Below are positions 1-11,734 of a stretch of DNA of 64,000 nt, one piece after another. The stretch spans positions 6,348,066-6,412,065 of the forward strand of contig CAXIPT010000002.1 in assembly GCA_964030475.1 (NCBI GenBank), in the 5' to 3' direction. Origin of the DNA: Tethya wilhelma (lineage: Eukaryota > Porifera > Demospongiae > Tethyida > Tethyidae). Position 1 is the first letter of the stretch. The number at the start of each line of letters is the position of its first letter. A program made the position numbers and the translations under genes. The notes beneath the pieces were generated by a model. It was not told where the DNA came from. It ran no database searches and saw only the letters and a list, made by a program, of their open reading frames with translations.

Positions 1-262
1 GATGCTAAGCCTGTGAATTATGATGGCAGCAGTCCATATCACTACCCTTTCAGTCTGATACTGATCAAGTTTCTGTGGACCTCCGCTGCTTGATTGGTGA
101 GCCAATGGACGGTGACAGACCGACTTCTTATAGCTATCTGTCGTGAGAATCCTGAGGTCATCCTAACTGATCTGAGATTGACTTTAGATTTGTGTGCTCA
201 GCAAGATGAATACTCTGTCTTTTGTCAAGAGTACGAAAATACCCTTCTTTGCCCAATGTGAC
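1..262 (+). pseudogene. Possible decayed coding remnant at window edge
   Basis: Coding-like text runs in three segments that change frame: frame 1 from 1 to about 90, frame 3 from about 51 to the stop at 144-146, and frame 1 again from 142 to the stop at 259-261. The last segment reads 39 codons without a stop and is rich in D, L, Q and E. I recognise no family. It could be the end of a gene or transposon polyprotein that starts outside the window, broken by frameshifts, or it could be chance. Confidence 0.22.
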
Positions 263-1794
263 AAGTCGTACAGTTACAGTGGTTAAGTGTGAAGTTAAGT
301 CGTAGTGCTGTTAATTTTAAAAGTTGGTGATGTAGCTACTTAGAGTGGTGATGAGGACATTGACAATCGTTTGTCTATTAGGTATCAGAGTAAAGATGGA
401 GTGCCTGGGTTTGAAGTCGAAACCAACACCGACATCTTTTGGTCCCCCTGTAGCACATCACACTAGGAAGAAACTTTCGTCTTACAGGTGTACAGCCACC
501 AATACCATGCACCTCATGGCCATCAGCAACAACAGAGCACTGCTATCCCACAAGCATCAACTTGATAATTACTACCAAGCCTATATATGATCATGTTGAT
601 GCTTTTATTTTGTTGCTCAATTGCCTACTGTTTCAGATTCTCATGTTTTTTTTTTATATCCTATAGTCCAGCCAGTGCTGAGTAACTAAAGTTATACTGT
701 GCCATTTGAACTCGACTAAGTGCTAGATTACAATAGATGCAATAATGGGTTGAATCCGATTAAATAACGAGTTCATGTAAAATATCAACTTAAACTTACG
801 GGTTACAGCTAGTTAGTGATAATGCTTTTAAATGCAACCTCGCTATAGGGCACTTCAACATACTAGCTATAGATGTGAGGAAAATTCTTTGTGAGGCTAG
901 TGTATAATCCAAAGGAATTGCTTTGATGTCGAAAAGGAAACTTGATCAGTATAGGGTATTGGTCTCTGTCAATGTTGTGTCTACATAATTATGATAACAA
1001 TCATAACATAATCCCTAGCCAAGCTAGTCATCTGTACAGTATATTATCATTGTAAATGCAACCGTACATGTAATGAAGTGGTCTTTACATCACTGCAACA
1101 TCAGAAGGTAAGGTACATTGATTTTTGCTGCCTATAATATGTTAATTTTAAAACAGTCCATCTAACAACAATCAATGAGAGGTGGCAACTCACTGGCAAA
1201 CTTTAAATTGGTACAATGCTGTATGACTATAATAGACTAATCATTACTTATTTGATTGAGTCAGGCTTAGCATCCGAGGATTGCTGCAGACTAACCCTAA
1301 CTTGAACAGAATGGTGGGCACTATTTCTTGAAGAGTTCTTTACAGCAACAGTCTTGCTCATTATTCTTGAGTCTTCGAATTCTGAGCCTTCTTCTCTTAG
1401 ATTTTTATACCTACAGTATTATTGTCCTTCTTGGCCACTACTTCGATATTTGCAGTCATTTTGGGTCAGAACAAAGAGACAGAGAGGCCTGGCACATGTT
1501 GGCAGTTCAGTTTGACAGACAGTTGGAGTCCTTCCTCTTGTATAGCAACAAGGGTAAACAAAGGGAAGCCAGTCCTTTGAAGGGGCTTGAGCTGTCTTTC
1601 GATCACAACAACTGAGATCAACTCACTAGCAGGGGCTAACATCATGTTTGAGTCCTTATGGCACGAGCCAAAGCACAGCGCTATTAAAAATATTGCGATC
1701 CTGCATACAGACGTCATAGTCAACGTCATGTATGTGATGAACACGTAGGTTAATTAGATTTATATTTCCGGTGCCCTAACGTGAGCAAGCCTTA
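263..1794. other. Intergenic, nothing recognised
   Basis: AT-rich sequence. Short open frames occur (for example 345-590 and 1328-1615) but they lack coding character, paralogues in the window, or family motifs. No RNA gene was recognised. Confidence 0.5.
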
Positions 1795-1933
1795 GCTGGA
1801 CCATTACAATGCCTGTGGTCGTCTACATTTCCAAACAGTGATATAACCTGTGGACAGAGCTAGAGACTCTACTTCTCTTTAGCTGGTTTTGATTATACTG
1901 ACTGGAGACTGATGATACAGCTAGAGCTGAATC
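1795..1933 (+). promoter_or_regulatory. Conserved 5' region of inhibitor paralogue 1
   Basis: This stretch aligns with 11600-11734 upstream of the second paralogue. Shared blocks include ATGCCTGTGGT, GGACAGAGC, TTTAGCTGGT, ACTGACTGGAGAC and GAGCTGAATCATGAAAC, which runs into the start codon. Conservation outside the exons suggests a duplicated 5'UTR and core promoter. No TATA box is evident. Confidence 0.5.
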
Positions 1934-4900
1934 ATGAAACTTGAGTCATCTTTGTTGCTCATAGTGGTGGGGGTACTCTCCTACAGCCCCAGACCTTCCT
2001 CTGGTCAGACACCTTCAGGTATGATTATGATGATTTATATTATATGCAAATTATAACTATGTGTCTCTGGTGCATGTGGCCTTCACCCTATCGTTTCAGG
2101 TATAGACTATCAGTTCTAATTGTCCAGAATTCGAATATATCCAGAACTGTATGCGCTAGTGTTGAATGCACCTAATTGTGAGAGTCTTGGTTTATTATAA
2201 AAAGAAAAGGAAACTAACTTGAAAGCAGTGAACAATATTATATATATAATATTATATGCACTTTAAAATCCACTGACCATGCCAGCTTTACTATACCGTA
2301 TAGCTGGAAATTTTCGCTGTTTGTGGGGGAAAATTTTTGCGTTTTCATCTTGAATAGAAATTCGCGGGGAAAATTTTCATGGATTGCGTCTCAACTATAC
2401 GTGACGACCACATACCTTACAAATTTCGTGGGGGAAAATTTTCGCGGAAAGCTGCCCAACTGCAAAATTCGCAAAAATTTTCCCCCACGAAAATTTCCCG
2501 CTATATACGGTATAGTGCCCAACATAACTTACAATGTCATTTGTGTCAGTGATGGGATGGCAGCTACTAATTATGTGCACAACGTGCATGGTATATAATC
2601 TGCATCAATGAGTGTCAGTATCTGACCGAGTATCAGGTTTAAATTATAACTGAACTATAATATGTAAAGCTGTGCATGCATGGTCACATCAGATTAAACT
2701 TTTGGTGTGATTTACTGACTTAGCAGAACCAAAATTTGAATGCCAGTAAAATAATATTATTATGCTGGTCACTATTAATAACAGCGTACCAGACTCTCCT
2801 TCTCCTTATAGAACCTCGGATAGTGGACCTCTGGGACACTACTGTATTATAACCTCTCATCTTGGTTCTCAAAATTCCGATTCCCTAACCTCTGAAAAGA
2901 TTGAGGATAGCCTCTCTACAAAGAACAACCAGGCCAAATAATATTTAATATATTGCTTCTATGTATAATGTGTCCTTTGTTCTGTTTGGAAGGCATGCAT
3001 GCATGCATCAGGAGGTTTTACCAGCATGGCATCTGATTCAGCTGCAAAATACACATGATAATTTTACAGTTATTATAACTGTGCAGATTACTACCTAATG
3101 GTGAGCAAGGTTGTACAAACATGACCTTATTATTGTATCAATGATAACAATCAAGGGCAAGAAGTTGTCTATTATAGTTGTGTTGGGTTCTAACCACATG
3201 ATAAGCCTATAGTGGTACCTTACTATAGTGGTCCACCTATAATCATGCACACCACTGCATTCCATGCTAGTATTTTTAAGGCAGTGTGTAAGTGTTACAG
3301 AAGTAATACTGCCATGGTATTGTAACACCTGTTGCAGAGGCGGATCTATAGGGGCATTCACAGGGTGCCTGTGAACCCCTGCTCTTCCTGCGTCACACCT
3401 TGAACGGGGATTTTTTGAACAAATTCTTGTTGGGAACATGCAGTAAAAAAACTGGCACATGATAGCACTTACTTTGAGAGAGAGTTTTGGTCTAGAAGTA
3501 AGCCTAAGATACTGGCACAAAACAGCCAGTTTGTTACCTAACACGAGTCTGACTCACGTATGCCCCGCAGTAAAGTACAAAGTCCTGGCATGGGGGCACA
3601 ACACATAAAGTAGGCCTGGTTCCTGAAAAGTAGGTGTGACATGACTTTACAACCCCCCCCCCTTCTGAAATCCTGGATCCCTCGCTGTGTTGGTTAGGTG
3701 GTCTTTGCTCTCAAAGGCCCCTTTATTATCACTATGGAGATACTAATTACTCTACTAGTAACAGTACAACACAGCTGTTCCCCTTTAATAGTGATTACTG
3801 TTTCAAATACCTTCATGCATGGATACTTTATTAATGCACAGCTGCAGTTATACCGTATAGCACTAAAGTTTTGTGGTGGTTTAACTTTCACGGTCAGTTT
3901 CACGGCCCTGATCACGATCCATCTGTTTATCTGGCGTGAAATTCTCAATAATGCATTATTTGTATACAATTATAATTATTATGGGCTCGCACAGCTCATC
4001 CGTGAAAGTTATTGCACCGGAAAACTTTCTTGCTATACGGTATATTATCAACTTCTTGATCTTATTAATTAATATATTCATCAATACATTTTTATAGTTG
4101 TATAATATTATAGTAATTAACTTCAAATATGATATATTTTTCAAAATTATTATTGACCAATATGCAGAGGTCTGTGTCCCTCAAGCAGTAGTGGAAGTAC
4201 CGATTCGTGTTCAAATACAACGTGAAACAGGTGGTCTTAACATCTGCTCTGGGTCTGCCCTCACTGAGAGGGGACAGAACACCACAGCCTACATTGAAAA
4301 GATAATAATAGATGATTACGAACCATCACTAGAGGACGAAGATTGCAAAATTCTTAGTGTGGAGTTTTCCTCCTGTAGTAACCTTAGTAAGTCAATTATA
4401 ACAGATGCATAATGTGCCATTTTTACAATGATGCATGCTTTTTAAGTATACAGACATGCATATGTCATCAAATGTATGCATGACTGTGTTCGTTTTTGTA
4501 TTATAATAATCTTATATCGTATAATATATGTACGGTAGTATACATAGTAGGAATGGGCCGACGTCCCATAGACTAGGTCTGAGTAGCCTCGTTCCCAGGC
4601 TCTCACCTTTGACCTTACACTCACGGTAAGGAAGGAGAGGGCCTGGTCGGAAATATCACGTGAATTTTGTCATTGATGACGCAGAGGTAGACGTGACCTT
4701 TGACCTCTGCTGCGATTGTGCCGTTTTACGAGCGCCTAGCATGAACAGTTGGAAAGTAAGTAATTTTACTGTACTTACCTTGCTTATTTTCATGGTTTGG
4801 ACAGCTTAAATCAATCTATGAACTGTAGTAGTGCTAGTTTAGAATCGCTGCAGCTTGCAGAGGTCAAAGGACGTGTCTACCCTAGTGTCTATCCCCACAT

Positions 4901-6942
4901 CATTCACGTGATATTTCCGACCAGGCTCTCTCCTTCCTTACTGTGAGTGTAAGGTCAAAGGTGAGAGCCTGGGAACGAGGCTAGGCCTGAGTATTATGCT
5001 CACAATAATTTTTGAAAACAACTTTAGATAGAATTTTGCACATAATTTCTGCGTGCAAAATTTAGAGATAGAGATAGTTGCGTGCGAAGCGCGGCGAAAA
5101 TTTTGTGCGACCAGAAGCCACACCCATTTAATTAGGAGGATTTTAGCCCTACCCATTTCATTAAATTGAACCGTATTGCTCCATGATTACATATTATTTC
5201 CTATACACTTCATATATTTAAAAAAAATTACTATATTAGTTATTGCACAAGCACGAGTGCCACATGGTCATGAGTGCGCGTGCACTAACTAATTTGTTGC
5301 ATTAGCAAAACTACAGTGTTCACTCAAGCATGAAGATAATGGCATAGTGGTCTGATATTGGCACAGCTTGCCACCTACATATACGTAGTGTGCCATATGC
5401 AATATAGTGGCACAGTTTTCTCTTTGATCTCAAGTGTCAAAATGCAACAATGGTTATTGTAACAGATGTCTTGAATGACATTTTACAGGGAGGCTCCGTA
5501 ATCGTCGTGTTATCATACATTATCGAGCCATGTTGACCTGCAGTAGTGGATGCTTTCGACACAGAAGCAGGGAGAGGTCCATGGAGCTTATAAAGAAGAG
5601 CAAACTGTTTTAAGAAGAGCAATGAGAAACAAGAAGGAAGTCAGTTTCGAAGCATATGATGACTATATTGTTGATGGAGCTACAGTGTCAGTGTCTTATT
5701 TCAAAGGAAGAAAGGGACAAGTCAAAGATGTCTGCCCAGGGACCACTTTTGGATCTCTTCGTAACCTCAAATTATGTGGTAAAATAAGTAATAGTCATAT
5801 ATCATGCGTGTGAGGGATGTATCTGGTTTAAAGCAATGTTGTTTTAGTTAACCCTCAAAACCCTTAGTTAGTTATTGATTAGTTTCTAAGCTTCAAGAAA
5901 ACTTTAAGTTAGTTTTTAGTTTAGTTAACTAAATGTAAAAAGGCCTAACTATAAGGGTTTTAGTTTAGTTAACTAACTAAAATTAGGTGTTTTGGGCATT
6001 TTTTGACTTAGTTTAGTTATTATTTTGACCAAGTCTTAATGATTTAGTTTTAGTTAGTTAAAAAAAGGTCATTTTTGCTAAAACTAAAGGGTTTTTAGTT
6101 TTAGTTTTAGTTAACTCACTAGTTTAAAGCATTAAGGACGAGGGCTCAAAGTGCCCGATGCTTGTCAATGAATGCTTTAAACCATGCAGATAGATCTAGA
6201 TACACCCATGATATAAGTGTTTTGTGTCATTTACTACAACACGTGGGTGGTTTAAAGCACTGTGGCTTTAGTTAAAGCGCTGTGGCTTAAGTCAGCACTG
6301 TGGTCTAAGTTAAATCACTGTTGGACACAGGTGAGTGACTCTGGGAGTTTCTAGTCTACTTGTAGTTGTACCACTTCCTTTGATTTACGGCAAAGAAATG
6401 ACACAAGCATATAATAATAATAATGATTGTATTGTAATAATAATCTTCACTTCAGTATAACATAAAGCATTTTGCTACAATGTCATGCAATTCTCATGTC
6501 CGAACCTTCGAGATAGTTGTGCCGTGGATGTATCCATTGAGTTTATCGTGTCCTAAGGTGACTTCATAATCATTGATTTTTGATAAATCCTCTGGTGACT
6601 TCATAATGAATTGATTTTGAGTTTGTTGATGAATACTGCATCATACCATATATATGCATCACTAACAAAATTAATTTTCACATGCATGCACCAACAATGT
6701 TTGTAGCTTGTCCAGCCGATTGCCCAGACATTTGTTCTCTTCCTCTTGAAGTTGGACCTTGTGAAGCTGCATTCCCTAGGTTCTTCCACAACACAACCTC
6801 TCATCAGTGTGAGCCTTTCTTCTACGGAGGATGTGGTTCGAATCAGAACAATTTTGAGACATTGGAGGATTGTGTGACTGAGTGCAATGGTAAGATCTGC
6901 GATGATAGCTATAATCAATAAGAATTGCATGATGGCAAATTA

Positions 6943-7033
<91 letters not shown>

Positions 7034-10000
7034 AAAAGNTGAGAGAGAGAGAGAGAGAGGGAGAGAGATTGGGTGAAAACAGAAAAATTAAAATAATAAA
7101 AAAGGGAGCTAGGACTTGTCAACTGATCCTATCCGAGCCTCCGCAAGGGCTACAAAATAGCTTTGATATAATATGTGCCAACACATTTTAGTGGATTATA
7201 ATCATACAAATTGACTGTTGTTGCAGTTCTTGTAGTGTCAAGTTAAAAACTACAGCAAAAAGTTCCAGTATAAAAAAGTTTTCGCTCATCAGGGAAGTAC
7301 CCAATCCAATTGTCGTATTGCCACCAGTTTTGGTCCCATTAAACTTCTGCTACTGGTGACAACCTATGGAAAGGGCGGGACCACTCCCCTAGGTAGGAGC
7401 CCGGATAAAAACTGATAGAAAAACTTAGTTCAGTCTCAAAACCCAAAATAGCTTGTAGTTTCTCACATGACTTACATAAATATTGATTAAAGTAACTGTT
7501 GTGTTGTAGATAATCCTAATATTGGTTCGGTTACCTCAATATCACTGTTCTTTGTTTGAGTTCAGCCTGCAGCTTTACTTTTTTAAATTTGACTGACTGA
7601 CAAGGTCCTAGGAGCATGCTTATATTCCTAGGAGAGCTGTACTCATGGATTATGGGAATGGGACTCTTCTTTATTTCTATAATAATTGAGACAACCAGTT
7701 GACAGCCTACCCATGCATCTATGGTCCATTCAGAATTTAACCAAACCACCACCCCTTTGGTCCGACACTTTACTTTACCACAGAGTGAGATTGTAGATCT
7801 AGATCATGCATTATTAACTAATTTAATTGTGTTGGGGTGCGGGGTGGGAAGGGATCAAAGAGGCTATACATGCGTGGAAGGAAATCATGAGGATACTGAT
7901 TTAAATCATAAATAGTAAATTTTTAGCTATAATTGTATTTATACCTAGATTTATCGTGAATTTAATGTGTGCATACATTGCATGATTGTTATTGTTTATT
8001 ATCTTAGTTTGCAGTGATGCTGGAAAAGTATTTCAAAGTTGTGGTACAGCTTGCCCGAGAACATGTGACAACAAGGACGACCTAATAGCTTGTACTCTAC
8101 AGTGTGTTCAAGGTACTATAATTATTCTAGATACTGTAGATTGGAAAATTTCTTGCTGCTATAAATTTTTGGTTGCTTAATTTTTTCGTGTTTAATTTTT
8201 ACCACTTTAACGTATTCGGTAAAGACAGCCATAATAATATTATGTTTGAATTTTTGCACATTTAATTTTTGCTAATTGTGTGCATAGCGAAAAATTTTTG
8301 TAGTAAAAATTTTCTCGATCTATAAGATTATTCAAATTCACTGATTTTGCAAAGTAGTAACTTGTACAATAATACAAAATTAATAACAACTTTTTCCAGG
8401 TTGTTTCTGTCCTCAAGGAACCGTTGAACTCAATGGTGCATGTGTAGCTCCTGAAGACTGTCCTGCAGATGGCGTTACTGATCCTGATGAGCAGTGTCCT
8501 ACTGGGAAGGTGTTTAGTGAATGTGGCACGGCCTGTCCTACCACTTGTGACAACAAAGACGACCAAATATTTTGCACTTTACAGTGTGTTCAAGGTACCA
8601 TCATAAGTGGGAAGGTTTTGCAGTGTCTGCATGATGTTTCTTATCAAATATTTTTGCAATTTAATTTTTGTGGATGAGTTGCGCCTTCATAAGTATTATT
8701 TCACGGATGCATGGATCGTGCATGATCTATGCAACTCTGCAAAACCTTTCCACCACATATACGATACATATAACGAAAATTTTTCAATGACTTGTAAAAT
8801 CAAGCACTAATAACTCACACAATAAAATTATTATATTTATTTATGAGTTTAATTTTTTCCAGGCTGTTTCTGTCCTGGAGGAACTGTTGAACTCAATGGT
8901 GCATGCGTAGCTCCTGAAGACTGTCCTACAGATGGTGGTACTGATCCTGATGAGCAGTGTCCTGCTGGGAAGGTGTTTAGTGAATGTGGCACGGCCTGTC
9001 CTACCACTTGTGACAACAAAGACGACCAAATATTTTGCACTTTACAGTGTGTTCAAGGTACCATCATCAGTGGGAAGGTTTTGCGGTGTCTGATGTTTCT
9101 TATCAAATATTTTTACAATTTAATTTTTGTGGATGAGTTGCGCCTTCATAAGTATTATTTCACGGATGCATGGATAATGGTCTGTGCAAACCGTGAAAGT
9201 TAAAAAAACCTGCAAAACTTTTCCACCACATACGATACATACAACGAAAATTATTCAATGACTTGTAAAATCAAGTATTAATAACTTACACAATCATATT
9301 ATAAGCAAAGTTTTGTGTGTCCGTCTTTTTGTGTGTGTGTCACGGGGGTTCACCAGAAGTGATGCGACCTCGAGCTAAAATACTACTTTTTCTCTGGACT
9401 GTGGGAAATGCAAGCTAGGAAAAGTATGCCTAGACAGCCAGCTAGGATAGTCCTAGCCTAGGATAGAATCACAGGTGCTACAAGTATAGCTGACTGTTTT
9501 TGAGATCGCTGACAAGGCTTACCAGTGGTATTGGTATTCGACAAAGAAGCGTGATACAGCAGCCGAACTTTCACAAAAGAAGCGTAGCACAGCGAGAGAT
9601 TTCGCTTCTAGGAGTCTGCTTCTCTGTCGCTGTACACGAAACACAGCTAACCAGATAACGAGTTTCTTTGCCAGCTGATCAAAAATGGCGGAAGTCGGAA
9701 AAGGGTCGTCTGTGACGTCACGTAGTGAGGTAAATTAAATTGCTGAGCTGGCCAAATTGCAAACAGTATGATATGCTGCATGCCTACCTTTCACTGCCCA
9801 GTTATTGCTATGTAGATGCCTGTACTTGCATGCATCTAGCAGTAAACATCAGTATACTACATACACATGCAAGGAGCGTGGCGAGCGAAGCGAGCCACAC
9901 TCCTTGTAAAAATTATTATGAGTTAAATTTTTTCCAGGTTGTTTCTGTCCTGAAGGAACTGTTGAACTCAATGGCACATGTGTAGCTCCCGAAGACTGCA

Positions 10001-10540
10001 TACGTGTGCGGCGCCCTTTAGATGGTGGTGGTGCGAATATTAATCCTGATGAACCATGTCCTGCTGGGAAAGTGTTTAGTGAATGTGGCACAGCTTGTCC
10101 CACCACTTGTGACAACAAGGATGACCTGATACCTTGTACTCGGCAATGTGTTCAAGGTACTATGTGTACAACTATAATTATGCAAGTATAATAAAAATTT
10201 TTATAAAAATGAGAAGTGTAGGAAAGGGCAGTGCGGTAAAAAGCAATGAAACAAGGCAAGTCTCTGAATTTCGGCACATGACTTCTTCGTCGTTTTAGGT
10301 TGTTTCTGTCCTGAAGGCAAGGTGTTGTATGAAGACGACTGTGTTACTCCTGAGAAGTGCCCTGTTCCTCCCACTACTACTGTAGAGCCCGAGTGCCCTG
10401 AAGGGAAAGAGTATAATGAGTGTGGTACTGCTTGTCCTGTAACTTGTGAGAATATGAATAGTGGGCCAATGCCATGTCCTGCAATATGTGTTAAAGGTGA
10501 GTATTAATGGATAATTGTGTGCATGCACACACATGCATGT

Positions 10541-10583
<43 letters not shown>

Positions 10584-10770
10584 CACATACACATGCACAT
10601 AGACACACACACACACACACACTCACACACATTCGTATACACACACTTTCTTAATAAATGCATACACAATGTTCTATATAGGTTGTTTCTGTTCTGGAGA
10701 TACAGTGGAACTCAATGACATCTGTGTCCTTCCAGCAAATTGTCAACCTTCTATGACTTATTATGGTTAA
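1934..10770 (+). CDS. Secreted Kunitz plus five-TIL-module protein (paralogue 1), frameshifted in exon 3
   Basis: Ten exons read by eye: 1934-2018, 4168-4386, 5489-5778, 6707-6889, 8008-8112, 8400-8594, 8863-9057, 9938-10156, 10299-10496, 10682-10770 (stop TAA). All introns are phase 1, so modules can be shuffled. Exon 1 encodes a signal peptide. Exons 2-3 encode a cysteine-containing N-terminal region that I do not recognise. Exon 4 is a complete Kunitz/BPTI domain with cysteine spacing 8-15-7-12-3; the P1 position after the second Cys is Glu. Exons 5-10 build five TIL modules, each with ten cysteines and split by an intron after CVQG. Exons 6 and 7 are both 195 nt and nearly identical, a recent exon duplication. 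Kunitz and TIL domains typically inhibit serine proteases, so an extracellular inhibitor role is inferred. Exon 3 is 290 nt (two beyond a multiple of three): its frame meets a stop at 5611 unless it shifts between 5550 and 5611. This could be an assembly error, a null allele or a pseudogene. Confidence 0.75.
2293..2514. mobile_element. MITE, TACCGTATAGC family
   Basis: Begins ATACCGTATAGCTGGAAATTTTCG and ends AATTTCCCGCTATATACGGTAT, with GGGGGAAAATTTT palindromic pieces inside. It lies in intron 1 of the first inhibitor gene. Confidence 0.75.
3850..4043. mobile_element. MITE, TACCGTATAGC family
   Basis: Begins ATACCGTATAGCACTAAAGTTTTG and ends AAAACTTTCTTGCTATACGGTAT. Its right end lies about 125 bp before exon 2 of the first inhibitor gene. 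Confidence 0.75.
4585..4982. mobile_element. MITE-like element with ~80 bp inverted termini
   Basis: The ends are long inverted repeats starting AGCCTCGTTCCCAGGCTCTC, then a (G)TAAGGTCAAAGGTGAGAG-type block and a TCACGTGA core. The flanks read GGTCTGAGT on the left and GGCCTGAGT on the right, a possible 9 bp target duplication with one mismatch. It sits in intron 2 of the first inhibitor gene. A much shorter relative (CCTCGTACCCAG...CTGGGTACGAGG) is at 21361-21414. Confidence 0.65.
5489..5778 (+). CDS. Exon 3 of inhibitor paralogue 1, contains a frameshift
   Basis: The exon aligns with exon 3 of the second paralogue (12533-12826). The shared motif HYRAMLTCS is in frame 1, while the downstream motif AMRNKK and its continuation are in frame 3. 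Frame 1 meets TAA at 5611, and frame 3 has TAG at 5544. There is no room for an intron of normal size between the two. Confidence 0.7.
5835..6122 (+). repeat. Dispersed TTAGTTAACTAA-rich repeat
   Basis: This low-complexity block is made of many TTAGTTAACTAA-like units and carries the phrase GTGTTTTGGGCATTTTTTGA. The same block recurs at about 56325-56545 (reverse) and 59660-59895 (forward) inside the arms of the inverted repeat. The internal palindromes allow hairpins. It lies in intron 3 of the first inhibitor gene. Confidence 0.6.
6707..6889 (+). CDS. Kunitz domain exon, P1 = Glu
   Basis: A single phase 1-1 exon encodes the complete Kunitz fold: six cysteines with 8, 15, 7, 12 and 3 residues between them, plus the YGGCG and NNF motifs. 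The residue after the second cysteine, which occupies P1 in BPTI, is Glu. Most animal Kunitz inhibitors of trypsin carry Lys or Arg there. Confidence 0.9.
6951..7069 (+). repeat. (AG)n microsatellite
   Basis: An (AG)n run of about 110 bp follows a short (AC)n. It is interrupted near its end by GAGAAAAGNT with n at 7039, so its true length is not fixed by the assembly. Confidence 0.9.
9305..9380. repeat. Dispersed repeat, inverted copy at 16905-17005
   Basis: The block holds GCAAAGTTTTGTGTGTCCGTC, then CACGGGGGTTCACC and a GCGACCTCGAGC-like end. It matches the reverse complement of 16905-17005, where the order is TGAGGTCGCACTTCA, GGTGAACCCTGCCCCGTG and GACGGACACACAA. The two copies lie in intron 7 of paralogue 1 and just downstream of paralogue 2. 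Confidence 0.55.
9862..9908. repeat. Short hairpin repeat
   Basis: CAAGGAGCGTGGC and GCCACACTCCTTG are near-perfect inverted repeats around a GAGCGAAGCGAG centre, about 70 bp upstream of TIL exon 8 of paralogue 1. This is probably the end of a small inserted element. Confidence 0.45.
10195..10292 (+). mobile_element. Copy of 'GGCAGTGC…TTTCGGCACATGAC' dispersed element
   Basis: A ~100 bp unit that recurs at 41957-42065 (reverse), 58488-58620, 59115-59196 (reverse) and 63868-63978. Shared marks are AGTGTAGGAA, GGGCAGTGC, ATGAAACAAGG and TTTCGGCACATGACT. Here it abuts the acceptor of TIL exon 9 in paralogue 1, so its end supplies part of the region before the splice site. Confidence 0.65.
10541..10630 (+). 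repeat. (CA)n microsatellite
   Basis: Two (CA)n tracts separated by ATGCACATACACATG-type spacers lie in the last intron of paralogue 1. Confidence 0.9.
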
Positions 10771-11599
10771 GAACTAAATTGTTAGTAACGTTAACTCTGA
10801 CTTAATTTTCTAGTGTACAATTGTATATAACCATATTGTGTGCAAGTAATGTTTGTGATTGATCTACATTAAAATTTTATGTCATTATGATATTGATTAT
10901 TATGTTATATTGTATTATGATTATTGTAACCGTTACTTAATAATAGAAGCTGTATATTATTATACTGTGTGAAATTAAACAACACAAATAATTATTTATG
11001 CCACTATCCTGAGATTTGTGAGCAGTGACCACAATGGAATTTGTATTTTTTTATGAGGTCACAAACTCACAGAGGTGGAGCAAAATGCATGATCAAATTG
11101 ACATTAATGGCAATCCACAAAAATCCATCATGACAACACGTAACTATGTTGATAGCTATCCTCATAATTGTGTCACTCACTGTAAAAATCAACTCTGATT
11201 ATTACCCTTATACTTCCCCGTAGTCTTTTATCTGATTAAATACAGCAGAGCTATATATACAGCATCTCATTTTGATATTACATTGAGACACAGTGACATA
11301 CTGTGATTGTTGCATAATTATATCTTGTTGTAGCTAGCCATCAACAAACTATGTAATTGTTGGTTACCGTGAAATGTGCAATAAGTCGTGATTTCCCACT
11401 CCCTCATTAGTATACGTAACAACTATTATCTTTAGTGGAATTCTGTTTTCTTTTTTCTTGATTTTTCAGCAATAGTATCATGATAGCTTGTGTACTATTT
11501 GTAGCCCCATGCACACCTTTTTGATCTAATTATCTGGGGGAAGTTTTACGTCAGCCCCACCCCCTTCTATATAGCCAACACGCATGCGCATAATGTGAG
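10771..11599. other. Intergenic spacer between the two inhibitor paralogues
   Basis: AT-rich sequence of about 0.8 kb with no recognisable gene or repeat copy. It must hold the polyadenylation site of paralogue 1 (an ATTAAA occurs near 10869) and the distal promoter of paralogue 2. Confidence 0.5.
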
Positions 11600-11734
11600 A
11601 GGCGGTCATTAGACATGCCTGTGGTTATATTCATCTCCAGATAGTGATCTAAACCTGGACAGAGCAACTACAACTTTAGCTGGTCTTGATTGTACTGACT
11701 GGAGACAGATCTAGATAACAGACTGAGCTGAATC
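11600..11734 (+). promoter_or_regulatory. Conserved 5' region of inhibitor paralogue 2
   Basis: Counterpart of 1795-1933, with the same order of conserved blocks leading into GAGCTGAATCATGAAAC. It probably contains the transcription start and 5'UTR. Confidence 0.5.

Noticed and set aside
345..590. Small genes in 263-1794
   Set aside because: Short frames without motifs, paralogues or plausible splice structure.
6925..7191. Open frames over (AG)n, (CT)n, (CA)n and poly(T) runs (also near 22107, 26758, 31590 and 43958)
   Set aside because: They only translate simple repeats (RERE, SLSL, HTHT, poly-F) and have no other coding signal.
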